A stretch of 64,000 nucleotides of DNA from JBGVSA01 sp041807905 (GTDB lineage Bacteria > Pseudomonadota > Gammaproteobacteria > Burkholderiales > Rhodocyclaceae). The notes beneath the pieces were generated by a model. It was given only the letters and a program-made list of their open reading frames with translations. It was not told the DNA's origin and did not search any database. The stretch lies in contig NZ_JBGVSA010000010.1 of the NCBI RefSeq assembly GCF_041807905.1, forward strand, positions 1-64,000. The letters are read 5' to 3'. The position numbers and the translations under genes are program-made. Position 1 is the stretch's first letter. Each line of letters opens with the position of its first letter. Positions 51,901 to 59,370 of this stretch are shown one piece after another.

Positions 51901-52302
51901 CACGTCGCCACCGCGGGCAGCGACCAGCTCTTTGTAGATCGGATACAGGCGCAACGGCTGGTGCGGGGCGCCAGCCAGCAATTCGTTGATGTAGTTGGCC
52001 AGTACGGCAATGCCGCGGTTGGCCAGCGTGAGTTTGTCGGCCGGCACCGTGCCGTCGGCGGCCGCCAGCGCGGCGAGCAGCTTGTCGATGGCGTCGGCAT
52101 ATTGCGTGACGCCGTCCAGCCCGACGACGGACAGCGCGCCGCTGGCCTGGTGGACGTGGCTCTGCGCAAAGCGCAGGGGCTCGCGTTCCTCCGGGCGCTG
52201 CTGCGCGTCGGCCAGGCTCTCCCGTGCCCGGCCGAGTGCGGCATCGATCTCGCTCTTCACCCACGTGAGCGGGCCGACATCAAACTCGTTGCTGAAGCTC
52301 AT
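45925..52302 (-). CDS. chpA: Hybrid chemosensory histidine kinase of type IV pili (ChpA/PilL)
   Basis: A 2125-residue CheA-like kinase controlling twitching motility. The N-terminal third holds degenerate HPt-like modules (for example SHVHQASGALSVVG near residue 50). Three canonical HPt domains follow, with phospho-acceptor histidines H716 (YHTLKGSSRM), H1250 (AAHTLAGISG) and H1424 (LHTLKGSARM). Between H716 and H1250 lies a long acidic linker with repeated short motifs. After dimerisation helices come the ATPase (LRNAIAHGIES around 1715, DDGRGLNYE, GFSTAETVSGVAGRGVGMD), a CheW-like domain, and a C-terminal receiver with D2054 in LLDIEMPRMDG. It receives signals from PilJ via PilI and phosphorylates PilG/PilH. 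It ends the pilGHIJ-chpA operon at a bidirectional terminator. Confidence 0.96.
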   Translation of the reverse strand: MSFSNEFDVGPLTWVKSEIDAALGRARESLADAQQRPEEREPLRFAQSHVHQASGALSVVGLDGVTQYADAIDKLLAALAAADGTVPADKLTLANRGIAVLANYINELLAGAPHQPLRLYPIYKELVAARGGDVPPPSELFFPDLSRRPALGDAPSIDPARAAHEARVQRGRFEKGLLQWIRQPGANAGPLEMLRAVQHIEQIQTTPATRSFWWAAVAFFEGLASGAIPGDRQAHRLCRRIDTQMRRLIEGSQVIAERLVRDVLYFVATSRIDTPHAQSVRHVYRLDNALPASDAELSDTLRAPLALQLREALENAKEMWNRFCAGAAVALPQFQEQLVEVVARAAPLNVRDVDRLLASMSELLTWLRADPLRHSDTLAMEVATGLLIVEQAAESAVVDPTQLRRQTDALCHQYALRIQGQNPAPLDESQFGSASQRAQEKLFFNQLAREILANLGQIEQTLDIYFRNTAQREPLAALANPLKQIEGALAILGEAEATELVRSSAVEVSRFATAETPPEQSDFDALAHKLSALGFYIEALKHGPARLEFFLNPEAARAAREEVSAVSATVEAQLARDTRETQTLAAALSESPQDTTLRQQLVSNLEAIREDAQLVADSQLEQQTKEAIASLKAGGNVAVEQIQEALSSVAPVSAPQPSAEAARLMSASTEELDAELLEIFLEEAQEVLGTLATSRDEAARESHNLEALTTVRRAYHTLKGSSRMVGLTDFSEAARHVEMAMNRWLQLERDADGEILALIDDGRAVFGAWVEQLLAGGGTWHDASALIAHADRLLASLDPSVDDLPAAPPTAAAIAAAPATASVAAAVAPAFNASAPLDFVLDDMEPSAQPVADAHAIEASLNETRFDLDDFLLPELGTEHHYESSLEETRLDMPALAAFGLDIDLPDMPANSHGKELDLTATLSENDIRALVDDARMPEFDLAATTINPFGNAKAVDIPTLHSLTDRTPETTIGLDSHGDADLTVTPISLETLAGEAANDESDLTTTALNVEDLLEPLPEPLTLNEPIIADAVAGSNDAAMEDGLVATALNVDEWLDDAPAKDAVAEDLPIVDEDEAGIEISPAIAAELEAAAHVLAEVGKELEHAAPAAEDTTVEEHALEPLVSPFDVIEEPAPKQPTPVTESLGEPDVATSPAEARLADDDLEVVSIDDDEGDIDLPHLNLHALTGETPPPVIPEGDVTIGGQTLSRGLYDLFMVEAGQHLDTLRAELAALAEDATLAPGSSAVRAAHTLAGISGTARIEAAYALSKALEHSLHRLCDVSQPPTREQLALQQHALDVLENMLDEVAVQSMPMADDALVEELDNLQPIFFTAADLAPAPTAEPEAPQAAVPQSIVVDDFASATPAVVEETPKITVQDELDDQLLPIFFEEADELSSELGTVVRQIRAEPADAAPVQALARLLHTLKGSARMAGAMRLGEYVHSLESRLEKGVAAGTPLADDMENGLDHIGAMLNALRNPGAPEPAAPSTGTATGAAATAIVVAAPVAAATAEDTDTVQGTRSTLRVRADAIDRFVNEAGEISIARTRIEGEMRTLRRSLLDLTENVIRLRNQLREIEIQAESQMQSRLAAAEAHHGEFDPLEFDRFTRLQEVTRMMAESVGDVTTIQQNLLRNLDQSDSALHSQARLSRDLQQALMAVRMVPFEDSADRLYRVVRQTAKELGKRANLDIRNGRIEIDRGVLDKMIAPIEHLLRNAIAHGIESPADRVAAGKPEFGQITLTLSQLSNEIALEIRDDGRGLNYERILARGRSVGLVGPDETPAEARLTQLIFEPGFSTAETVSGVAGRGVGMDVVKSETLAVGGRIDIASSAGQGARFMIRLPLTLAVTQALLVRTGGRTYAIPSNMVEQALELKEPALDDMRSRGFAEWNNEQYPFRYMPRLLGDTVTQPTPNRFHWVLLLRAGNETLAMHIDELRGNQEIIVKNAGPQFVRLQGFTGATVLPDGEIALILNPVVLASRTTAQAQEGAEGAAPVAPQAEEARTPTVMVVDDSLTVRKITSRLLEREGYHVVTAKDGVDALEQLVEMKPDVMLLDIEMPRMDGFDLARNVRADERLRDLPIIMITSRMADKHRNYATEIGVNHYLGKPYQEDVLLELIHGFVGSRH

Positions 52303-52330
52303 TCACCTTGCCCCGTGACGCTCTGTCTCG

Positions 52331-52381
52331 GGCTGCCCCGCATCGCGGGCGGCGACATTCCGTCGTCACCCTTCGGCAGCC
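52331..52381 (-). repeat. Multi-stem hairpin between pilJ and chpA
   Basis: GGCTGCC (52331-52337) and GGCAGCC (52375-52381) enclose two smaller dyads (CCCGC/GCGGG and CGAC/GTCG). The structure lies in the 100-base gap between the pilJ stop and the chpA start. It lacks a U-tract and may act as an RNA processing or stability element. Confidence 0.45.
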
Positions 52382-52402
52382 TGTTGTATGTGTAGAAGGC
52401 GA

Positions 52403-54547
52403 TCAGACCTTGAAGCCCGACACCGAACCCTTCAGTTCGACGGCGAGGTCGGCCAGTTGGCCGATCGACACAGCCGACTGTTGCGTACTGCGCGTGGTCT
52501 GTTCGGTGATGGAGAGAATATCGCGCATCGCTTCGGACACTTCTGTTGCAACCGAAGCCTGGCGTTGCGTGTCGGCCGAAATCTTCTCGACCAGCGTGGC
52601 CATTTCCACCGACACGTCGCCGATTTCGGACAGCGCCTGGCCGGCGGCGTCCGACAGCTTGGCGCCTTCCACCACGCCTCGGGTGGAGTTTTCCATGGCG
52701 GCCACGGCGTCCTGCGTGTCGGTCTGAATGGTCTTCACGATCGCGGCGATCTGCTTGGTGGCTTCGGCGGAACGTTCAGCGAGGCGCTGCACTTCTTCTG
52801 CGACCACCGTAAAACCGCGGCCCGCTTCACCTGCGGAAGCTGCCTGGATGGCGGCGTTCAGCGCGAGCACGTTGGTCTGTTCGGTAATGTCCGAAATCAG
52901 TTCCACGATTTCGCCGATCTCCTGCGAGGACTCGCCCAGGCGCTTGATGCGCTTGGAGGTTTCCTGGATCTGTTCGCGGATTTCGTTCATGCCCGAAATC
53001 GAGTTCTGCACCGCGTCCGCACCCTTGCGAGCAGCTTCCAGGGAGCGGCGGGCCACCTGTGCGGTCTGCAACGCCGAAGAGGACACGGCGCTCATCTGGC
53101 GGGCCATGTCCTGCACCTGCGAGCCGGCGGTCTGAATTTCGCGCGACTGGCGTTCGGACGCATCTAGCAGTTCGCCCGACACGCGCTGGGCGGATTCCGT
53201 TGCGATCGTCACGCGTCCGGCCGCGTCGTTGATTCGACGTACCAGCACGGAGAGTTCTTCAATGGTGTAGTTCACCGAGTCGGCGATGGCGCCCGTCACG
53301 TCTTCGGTCACCGTCGCGCGGATGGTCAGGTCACCGTCGGCGAGGTCACCCATTTCGTTCATCAGCCGCAAAATGGCCTGCTGGGTGTTGTTACGCTCGG
53401 ATTCGGCGCTGGCGCGCTGGCGTTCGGCTTCTTCACGGCGGGCACGGATGTCGTCGTTATACGTGCGGGCCAGCAGGAACAGGGCGCCCAGCGACAGCAC
53501 GGTGGTGACGGCGATCAGGATCGAACGCCAGTTCCAGCCCGTGAAGTAATCGCGGTATGCAGCGGTCAGCGCATCGGTCTTGTCCAGCACGTCGGTCGAG
53601 TTCTGGAAGATCTGCGTGCCGGCGCGCTTGGCCTGCACCAGCAGTTGCACGTTGGACAGAATGTCGCTCACCGCCAACTGGTGCATCTGCGCGTAGCGCT
53701 TGAGGCCGTCGAGCTTCTCGTTGGTCTCGGCGTCGGTGGTCATCTTGGTCAGATCGGCCATCAACTCTTCGAGCGAGTTCGAATCCTTGCCCAGCAGGAA
53801 CACCACTTCCGGGTCGACCGTGTCCGAGGCCAGCAGTGCGTTGGCGTTCTTGGCCATGCGCTGCGTCAGCATCACCACCTGGTTGGCAGTGTGGATTTCG
53901 TTGGCCGGAGCACCACGTTGCAGCTTGAGCGCGGCCACCTGCTCGGCGAAGTCGAGCAACTGCGCATTCGTGTTGTTGATGTTCTCCACCGCCGTGCCCA
54001 GGCGCGTCACGTTAACGCCCTGGCTGATCAGCGAGGTGGCGTCGCGGTCGACCTTGCTCCATGACTCGGTCAGTGCTTGCAGCGGGCCGGCCACGGCATT
54101 CGGGCTGCTCGGCACGCCGACGCCGCCGATGGCTCCGCCCTTGGTTACGGCGTCGAGCAGTTCAACGAATTGCTGGCGCGATTCGCGCAACTCATCGAAG
54201 CCCTTGCGTCCGCCCGTCACCGCCAACTGCGAGGCCTTTGCCAGCACCTGCGATTGGGTACCCATCTGCGTGGCCGCCGACACGAATGCCGTGCCCTGGT
54301 TAGCCAGGCGGATCTGCCAGGCGGTCAGCGCGACCGTCGCCAGTGCCAGCACGCCGAAGGTGATACCGAGTACGCGCAACTGCTCGGCCACGGGCTTTTC
54401 CGCCAGCCAGGGCAGGCGGGCGGAAAAACGGCGGCGCGCGGATGGCGCGGCTGTCTCACCGCTTTCCATGAGCGTGCTGTCGGTGCCGATAGCGGCTTGA
54501 TTTGCGCCTTGCACGAAGAACGTGCGACCAAACAATTTCAGTGCCAT
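52403..54547 (-). CDS. pilJ: Methyl-accepting chemotaxis protein of type IV pili (PilJ)
   Basis: Start set at the ATG at 54547 (MALKLFGRTFFVQG) behind GGAG at six bases; the longer ORF is rejected. The 714-residue receptor has a first span (LGITFGVLALATVALTAWQI, about 60-80), a periplasmic PilJ-type sensor region to about 325, a second span (ILIAVTTVLSLGALFLLA), a HAMP-like segment and a long signalling domain. The hairpin tip region shows ISDITEQTNVLALNAAIQAA and GFTVVAEEVQRLAERS, the MCP signature. It senses signals linked to pilus function and passes them to ChpA. Confidence 0.95.
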   Translation of the reverse strand: MALKLFGRTFFVQGANQAAIGTDSTLMESGETAAPSARRRFSARLPWLAEKPVAEQLRVLGITFGVLALATVALTAWQIRLANQGTAFVSAATQMGTQSQVLAKASQLAVTGGRKGFDELRESRQQFVELLDAVTKGGAIGGVGVPSSPNAVAGPLQALTESWSKVDRDATSLISQGVNVTRLGTAVENINNTNAQLLDFAEQVAALKLQRGAPANEIHTANQVVMLTQRMAKNANALLASDTVDPEVVFLLGKDSNSLEELMADLTKMTTDAETNEKLDGLKRYAQMHQLAVSDILSNVQLLVQAKRAGTQIFQNSTDVLDKTDALTAAYRDYFTGWNWRSILIAVTTVLSLGALFLLARTYNDDIRARREEAERQRASAESERNNTQQAILRLMNEMGDLADGDLTIRATVTEDVTGAIADSVNYTIEELSVLVRRINDAAGRVTIATESAQRVSGELLDASERQSREIQTAGSQVQDMARQMSAVSSSALQTAQVARRSLEAARKGADAVQNSISGMNEIREQIQETSKRIKRLGESSQEIGEIVELISDITEQTNVLALNAAIQAASAGEAGRGFTVVAEEVQRLAERSAEATKQIAAIVKTIQTDTQDAVAAMENSTRGVVEGAKLSDAAGQALSEIGDVSVEMATLVEKISADTQRQASVATEVSEAMRDILSITEQTTRSTQQSAVSIGQLADLAVELKGSVSGFKV

Positions 54548-54652
54548 GTTGCGCTCCGATGGTGCGGGCCAGATGTTGTCATCCTTGCGATCGGGCCGTG
54601 GCGGGCACAACGCGGATGTGTGTTGTCGAAAGAAAGGCTGCTGCGGCTACGG

Positions 54653-55198
54653 TCATGTCGGCGTTCTGGGTTCTCGATGTCCAAGATCCGCACCGGCATC
54701 AAGAAAGCGCGCATCCGCCAGCAGCGGGCGGACTGCGAGGCGCTTCCACAGGCGGCCCTGCGAATCGCGCAGGGCTCCGGTAATCCATGGGCGGGCGTCG
54801 ATGAATCCGTCGTCCACCTCGAAGTCATCAGGGTTGCGCAAACCCTGGGCGCGCGATACCAGCAATGCCGTGTTCAGGCCGTGGCGCGTGCCGATGAGCA
54901 GAATGCGGGCGTCATTGTTGAGCACCGTCGTCGCTTCGCCCGAAAACGCCGCCAGGTCGACCACGCTATATAGATTGCCGCGCACGTTGGCGATGCCGCG
55001 GAACCAGCCGCGCGTGAGCGGCACGGCGGTGAGGCTGGGAGCGGCGATGATTTCGCCCGCGTCCACCAGATCGACCAGCCAGTTGTCGCCGCCCGCGGTG
55101 AACGCAAGCAGGCCGGCACGACGGCCGGCCGTCTTCACCTCGGTGAGGCGGCGGGTGAGGTCTTGCTGGAATTCACGCAAACTGATGCGCTTGGCCAT
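54653..55198 (-). CDS. pilI: CheW-domain adaptor of type IV pili (PilI)
   Basis: A 181-residue CheW-like protein. The core fold is visible in LVDLVDAGEIIAAPSLTAVPL, TRGWFRGIANVRGNLYSVVDL and RILLIGTRHGLNTALLVSRA. It links the PilJ receptor to the ChpA kinase. It sits 23 bases after pilH and before pilJ in the same operon. Confidence 0.93.
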   Translation of the reverse strand: MAKRISLREFQQDLTRRLTEVKTAGRRAGLLAFTAGGDNWLVDLVDAGEIIAAPSLTAVPLTRGWFRGIANVRGNLYSVVDLAAFSGEATTVLNNDARILLIGTRHGLNTALLVSRAQGLRNPDDFEVDDGFIDARPWITGALRDSQGRLWKRLAVRPLLADARFLDAGADLGHREPRTPT

Positions 55199-55221
55199 TG
55201 CCGCCTCTCTATGCGTTCAGA

Positions 55222-55587
55222 TCAGGCGATCGCCTGGATTTTCTTGAGTAGCTCGTCGTGGTCGAGCGGTTTGGTCATGTAGTCGAACGCGCCCTGACGC
55301 ATGCCCCAGATCTTGTCCGTCTCCTGGTCCTTGCTGGTGGTCATGATGATGGGGATGCTGCGCGTGACGTCGTCGCGCGAGATCGTGCGGGTGGCTTGGT
55401 AGCCGTTGATGCCGGGCATGACGACATCCATCAGGATCAGGTCGGGCAGTTCGGCCTTGGACTTGATCACTCCGTCTTCACCGTTCTCTGCCGTGACTAC
55501 GGTGTAGCCCTGGCGGGTCAGGAACTCGGTGAGCGACAGGCGCTCGGTGGGCGAATCATCGACGACGAGGATCTTCTTAACGGGCAT
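55222..55587 (-). CDS. pilH: Response regulator PilH
   Basis: Start set at the ATG at 55587; a longer in-frame reading from 56079 runs through pilG and is rejected. A single-domain 121-residue receiver with the acidic pocket VVDDSPTER, phospho-acceptor D54 (LILMDVVMPGING), the T/S in MTTSKDQ and the conserved lysine in MTKPLD. In the Chp system PilH modulates pilus retraction and acts as phosphate sink. It starts 18 bases after the pilG stop. Confidence 0.94.
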   Translation of the reverse strand: MPVKKILVVDDSPTERLSLTEFLTRQGYTVVTAENGEDGVIKSKAELPDLILMDVVMPGINGYQATRTISRDDVTRSIPIIMTTSKDQETDKIWGMRQGAFDYMTKPLDHDELLKKIQAIA

Positions 55588-55604
55588 GGCTAACCTCAGG
55601 AACG

Positions 55605-56009
55605 CTAACGGGGACTGCGGGATGCGATGTGAGCGGAGACAGCCTTGAGCAGACTGTCCTTGGTGAACGGCTTGGTCAGGTACTCGTCGGAACCCACCAT
55701 GCGGCCGCGGGCACGGTCGAACAGCCCGTCCTTGGACGACAGCATGATCACCGGCGTGGCGGCAAAGCGGGGGTTCTTCTTGATGAGCGCGCACGTCTGG
55801 TAACCGTCCAGACGCGGCATCATGATGTCGACGAAAATCAGGTCCGGCAGGTGGTCGGCGATCTTCGACAGCGCATCGAAACCATCCTCGGCCAGCAGTA
55901 CCTTGTACCCGGCCTGCGCCAGGAAGATCTCGGCACTGCGACGAATGGTATTGCTGTCGTCGATGACCATCACCTTGACGCCCGAGGCGTCCAGTGTCTC
56001 TGCCAACAC
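55605..56009 (-). CDS. pilG: Response regulator PilG
   Basis: A 134-residue single-domain receiver and first gene of the pilGHIJ-chpA operon. It shows VMVIDDSNTIRRSAE, phospho-acceptor D61 (LIFVDIMMPRLDG), MLSSKDGLFD and the conserved lysine in YLTKPFTKD. The short N-terminal tail MLAETLDASG matches PilG. It promotes pilus extension. The 272-base region upstream has three inverted repeats, candidate control elements for the operon. Confidence 0.94.
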   Translation of the reverse strand: MLAETLDASGVKVMVIDDSNTIRRSAEIFLAQAGYKVLLAEDGFDALSKIADHLPDLIFVDIMMPRLDGYQTCALIKKNPRFAATPVIMLSSKDGLFDRARGRMVGSDEYLTKPFTKDSLLKAVSAHIASRSPR

Positions 56010-56090
56010 AATGCTCCTTCAGATTGTGACCCGTTCCGACCGCCACCCCGACGGTCGCACTGCGATGGGTGGACTCCAACCCTTGTGGCA

Positions 56091-56118
56091 GTCAGACACT
56101 TGCTTGTGAATGTCTGAC
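56091..56118. promoter_or_regulatory. Inverted repeat GTCAGACA/TGTCTGAC upstream of pilG
   Basis: Perfect 8-base arms (56091-56098 and 56111-56118) are separated by 12 bases, starting 82 bases upstream of the pilG start. The size and spacing suit an operator or an RNA hairpin in the pil leader. Confidence 0.5.
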
Positions 56119-56152
56119 CCGACAGTTGGCGCCCTATCGCTTCCGAACGGTA

Positions 56153-56183
56153 ATTCGCGGTGCGAATCTCGCATCAAATGCGA
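56153..56183. promoter_or_regulatory. Two adjacent 6-3-6 dyads upstream of pilG
   Basis: ATTCGC-GGT-GCGAAT (56153-56167) and TCGCAT-CAA-ATGCGA (56169-56183) are perfect palindromes with the same arm and spacer lengths, 16 bases centre to centre. This is the geometry of two adjacent dimer-binding sites between the rubredoxin stop and the pilG start. The remaining part of this 272-base gap holds no gene I can support. Confidence 0.5.
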
Positions 56184-56281
56184 AAAATCCGCTGCAAATC
56201 AGTCTTTTTGGCCCATTCGAAGCGGGTCAATATACTCAAAAATCATGAGGTCGCAATGTGTGGCCGACGACGCTCAGAGCA

Positions 56282-56470
56282 TCAAATCTCTACCATTTCG
56301 AAGTCTTCCTTGCGTGCACCGCATTCCGGACAGGTCCAGTTCGGCGGCACGTCCTCCCAGCGCGTGCCGGGTGCAAGTCCTTCTTCAGGGTTGCCGGCGG
56401 CCTCATCGTAGATCCATCCGCAGATGAGGCACATGTAGGTTTTATAAGGCGTTGCGGGGGTCTCAGCCAT
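56282..56470 (-). CDS. Rubredoxin
   Basis: A 62-residue single-iron redox protein with C14/C17 in YMCLICGWIYD and C47/C50 in WTCPECGARK, plus the conserved DVPPNW segment. It carries electrons between redox enzymes in the cytoplasm; the partner is not shown by context. It is divergent from thiD with 98 bases between starts and lies upstream of pilG on the same strand, an arrangement common in betaproteobacteria. Confidence 0.95.
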   Translation of the reverse strand: MAETPATPYKTYMCLICGWIYDEAAGNPEEGLAPGTRWEDVPPNWTCPECGARKEDFEMVEI

Positions 56471-56568
56471 GTTATCGGGCGATTTCAGTTAAACTTCAAT
56501 CGATCTTAGCGCATTTTTTCCGGCTCGCCCGAAGGGGCAGGTTCGCGCATTCCCCGCCTGAAAGTCCT

Positions 56569-57381
56569 ATGCCCCAGACCGTCTTTTCGGCCCCGCCGAT
56601 CGTGCTGACATTCGCAGCTTCCGACCCGACCGGCGGCGCCGGCCTGCAGTCCGATCTACTCACTCTTGCCGCGTTTGGCGTACACCCGTTATCGGTCGTG
56701 ACGGGCATTACGTTGCAGGACACCGCCGGCATCGAAGACATGGATGCCGTCGACAGCGACTGGGTCGCCGACCAGGCGCGCGTGCTGCTCGAAGACATCC
56801 CCGTCCAGGCGTTCAAGATCGGTGTGCTAGGGAGTGTAGAGAACGTCGCCGCGGTGGCCGAAGTCATCGCCGACTACCCCGACCTGCCGGTCGTGTTCGA
56901 CCCGGTCTTCTCCTCGACGCGGGCGGATGCCTTTGCCGACGAAGAAATGCTCGCCGCCATGACCGAGCTGCTCCTCCCGCTGACCACCGTGCTGACGCCG
57001 ACGGGCGCCGAGGCACGCCGCTTTGCGCAGGAGGACGACGATGACGAGCTCTCGCTGCCCGATTGTGCCCGACACCTGATCGAGCTGGGCGCGGATCACG
57101 TACTGATCACCGGCGTGCACGAACACACGCCGCAAGTCATCAACACGCTGTACGGCAACGCCGGCGTCATTCGCAGCGACGCATGGGAGCGTCTGCACGG
57201 CAACTATCACGGCGCCGGCAGCACCCTGGCCTGCGCCATCGCCGCATTGCTCGCACGTGGCGAATCGGTGCCCGATGCCGTGCATGCGGCCCAGGCGTTC
57301 ACGTGGAACACCCTGGCCCATGCCAACCGCATTGGCATGGGGCAACTGATCCCCAACCGTTTCTTCAAGACCCTGTCGTGA
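56569..57381 (+). CDS. thiD: Hydroxymethylpyrimidine/phosphomethylpyrimidine kinase
   Basis: Start set at the ATG at 56569 (MPQTVFSAPPIVLTFAASD); the in-frame ORF from 56452 would overlap the divergent rubredoxin start. The 270-residue ribokinase-fold enzyme shows ASDPTGGAGLQSDLLT and the anion-hole motif NYHGAGSTLACAIAALLA near residue 210. It phosphorylates HMP and HMP-P for thiamine synthesis. Its stop overlaps the thiE GTG start (GTGA). I see no TPP riboswitch upstream. Confidence 0.95.
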   Translation: MPQTVFSAPPIVLTFAASDPTGGAGLQSDLLTLAAFGVHPLSVVTGITLQDTAGIEDMDAVDSDWVADQARVLLEDIPVQAFKIGVLGSVENVAAVAEVIADYPDLPVVFDPVFSSTRADAFADEEMLAAMTELLLPLTTVLTPTGAEARRFAQEDDDDELSLPDCARHLIELGADHVLITGVHEHTPQVINTLYGNAGVIRSDAWERLHGNYHGAGSTLACAIAALLARGESVPDAVHAAQAFTWNTLAHANRIGMGQLIPNRFFKTLS

Positions 57382-58016
57382 CCCTTCGTTTGCTCAAGCG
57401 CGGCCTGTATGCCGTCACGCCCGACTGGGAAGACACCCCGCGGCTCGTCGGCGTCACCGCCGCCATCATCGACGGTGGGGCGGTGTGCGTGCAGTACCGT
57501 AACAAGACGGCCACACACGATCTGGCCGCCGAACAGGCCCGCGCCATCGCCGGCCTGTGCCGCCTGCGCGGCGTGACCTGCCTCATCAACGACGACGTGG
57601 CACTGGCGCTGGCCGTAGGCGCCGATGGTGTTCACATCGGCCGCGACGACGGCGAATGCGCGGCGTTGCGCAGTCGCGTGGCAGATGACTTCATCATCGG
57701 CGTGTCGTGCTACGACGATTTCGAGCGCGCCCGGGCCGCTGCGCGCGATGGCGCCAGCTACGTTGCATTCGGTGCGATGTTTGCCTCGCCCACCAAGCCC
57801 GGTGCGGTCGGCGCGCCAATTGCACTGATCGGTCGTGCCCGTGGCGAACTGAGCCTGCCGGTGGTAGGCATCGGCGGTATCACCGCCGACAACGTGCCGG
57901 CGCTCGTCGAAGCTGGCGCCGACATGGCGGCCGTCATCACCGACATCTACAACGCGGACGATCCGCGCGAACGCAGCGAGCGCATCGCCGCCGCGTTCGA
58001 CAAATCACCCTCGTAA
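57378..58016 (+). CDS. thiE: Thiamine-phosphate synthase
   Basis: Start set at the GTG at 57378, overlapping the thiD stop by four bases; the longer in-frame reading from 57063 lies inside thiD. The 212-residue TIM barrel shows VCVQYRNK (substrate loop), LINDDVALALAVGADGVHIG, GVSCYDDFERA and FGAMFASPTKPGA. It joins HMP-PP and thiazole phosphate to thiamine phosphate. Confidence 0.95.
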   Translation: MTLRLLKRGLYAVTPDWEDTPRLVGVTAAIIDGGAVCVQYRNKTATHDLAAEQARAIAGLCRLRGVTCLINDDVALALAVGADGVHIGRDDGECAALRSRVADDFIIGVSCYDDFERARAAARDGASYVAFGAMFASPTKPGAVGAPIALIGRARGELSLPVVGIGGITADNVPALVEAGADMAAVITDIYNADDPRERSERIAAAFDKSPS

Positions 58017-58070
58017 TATTCAGCGCGCCGTGTCCGTGCGCGGCGCATCGTTGTCCAGGAAGGTATTGCC

Positions 58071-59354
58071 ATGTCGCAACCGCATAACGAAGAACTCTTC
58101 TCGCGCGCCCAGCGGAGCATTCCGGGCGGCGTGAATTCGCCCGTCCGCGCATTCCGTTCGGTGGGCGGCACGCCGCGGTTCATTTCGCGCGCCCAGGGCG
58201 CACGCGTGTGGGACGCCGACGGCGTGGCGTATGTCGACTACGTCGGCTCATGGGGGCCGATGATCGTCGGCCACGCACATCCGCGCGTGGTGGAAGCCGT
58301 GCAACGCGCGGCGGCGGAAGGTCTTTCCTTCGGTGCGCCGACCGAGCGCGAAGTCGTCATGGCCGAGGAGCTCAAGCGCCGCGTCCCCGGGCTGGAGTCG
58401 GTGCGACTGGTGTCTTCCGGCACCGAGGCCACGATGAGCGCCATCCGCCTGGCGCGCGGCTTCACCGGACGCGATGCCATCGTCAAATTCGAAGGCTGCT
58501 ACCACGGCCATGCCGACAGCCTGCTCGTAAAGGCCGGCTCCGGCCTGCTCACTTTCGGTAACCCCTCTTCGGCGGGCGTACCGGCGGATTTCGCGCGTCA
58601 CACCATCGTGCTCGACTACAACAACGTCGAAGCCCTCGAAGCCACGTTTGCGGAACGAGGTGCCGAGATCGCCGCCGTCATCATCGAGCCGGTGGCCGGC
58701 AACATGAATCTGGTGCGACCCACGCAAGCCTACATGCAGCGTCTGCGCGAGTTGTGCACCGCCAACGGCACCGTGCTGATCTATGACGAAGTGATGACGG
58801 GCTTCCGCGTCGGACCGCGCGGCGCGCAGGGACTGTTCGGCATCACCGCAGACCTCGTCACGCTGGGCAAGATCGTTGGCGGTGGCATGCCGGTGGGCGC
58901 CTTTGGCGGGCGTCGCGACATCATGGACTGCATCGCACCGCTCGGCCCGGTGTATCAGGCGGGCACGCTGTCCGGCAGCCCGGTGGCGGTGGCGGCGGGG
59001 CTCGAAACGCTGCGCCTCATCAACGAGCCGGGTTTCTATGAGCGCATCGAGGCGTTGACGACGCGTCTCGTGGAGGGTCTTGCTGCGGCTGCACGCGACG
59101 CTGGCGTGACGTTCTCCGCGCAATCGGTGGGCGGGATGTTCGGCGTGTACTTCTCTTCACTGCCGCCGCAGTCGTTTGCCGATGTCATGGGCTCCGACCG
59201 CGAACGCTTCAATCGCTTCTTCCACGCCATGCTGGATGCCGGGCACTACTTTGCACCTTCGGCATTCGAGGCTGGCTTCGTGTCGGCTGCGCATACCGAA
59301 GAAGACATCGACGCAACGATTGCCGCGGCGCGCAGGGCGTTCGCGGCAATCTGA
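58071..59354 (+). CDS. hemL: Glutamate-1-semialdehyde 2,1-aminomutase
   Basis: A 427-residue PLP enzyme of the C5 heme pathway. It shows SIPGGVNSPVRAFRSVGG at the N-terminus, YVGSWGPMIVGHAHP, SSGTEATMSAIRLARG, IYDEVMTGFRVG and the PLP lysine K267 in TLGKIVGGGMPVG. It converts glutamate-1-semialdehyde to 5-aminolevulinate. It lies 54 bases downstream of thiE and is convergent with a pirin gene, with no terminator visible in the 16-base gap. Confidence 0.97.
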   Translation: MSQPHNEELFSRAQRSIPGGVNSPVRAFRSVGGTPRFISRAQGARVWDADGVAYVDYVGSWGPMIVGHAHPRVVEAVQRAAAEGLSFGAPTEREVVMAEELKRRVPGLESVRLVSSGTEATMSAIRLARGFTGRDAIVKFEGCYHGHADSLLVKAGSGLLTFGNPSSAGVPADFARHTIVLDYNNVEALEATFAERGAEIAAVIIEPVAGNMNLVRPTQAYMQRLRELCTANGTVLIYDEVMTGFRVGPRGAQGLFGITADLVTLGKIVGGGMPVGAFGGRRDIMDCIAPLGPVYQAGTLSGSPVAVAAGLETLRLINEPGFYERIEALTTRLVEGLAAAARDAGVTFSAQSVGGMFGVYFSSLPPQSFADVMGSDRERFNRFFHAMLDAGHYFAPSAFEAGFVSAAHTEEDIDATIAAARRAFAAI

Positions 59355-59370
59355 GGACAGGCGCAGGCGA

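Noticed and set aside
47071..52395. A 1774-residue open frame on the + strand across chpA
   Set aside because: It is exactly antisense to chpA, has arginine/histidine/glycine-rich low-complexity sequence without motifs, and arises from codon bias at high GC.
55588..56079. N-terminal extension of the PilH reading frame
   Set aside because: It runs through pilG in another frame; the receiver domain starts cleanly at 55587.
56471..56568. TPP riboswitch before thiD
   Set aside because: The 98-base gap is too short and shows neither of the conserved THI-box segments.
57063..57377. N-terminal extension of ThiE
   Set aside because: The extension overlaps thiD in another frame; the GTG at 57378 with GTGA coupling fits the family length.
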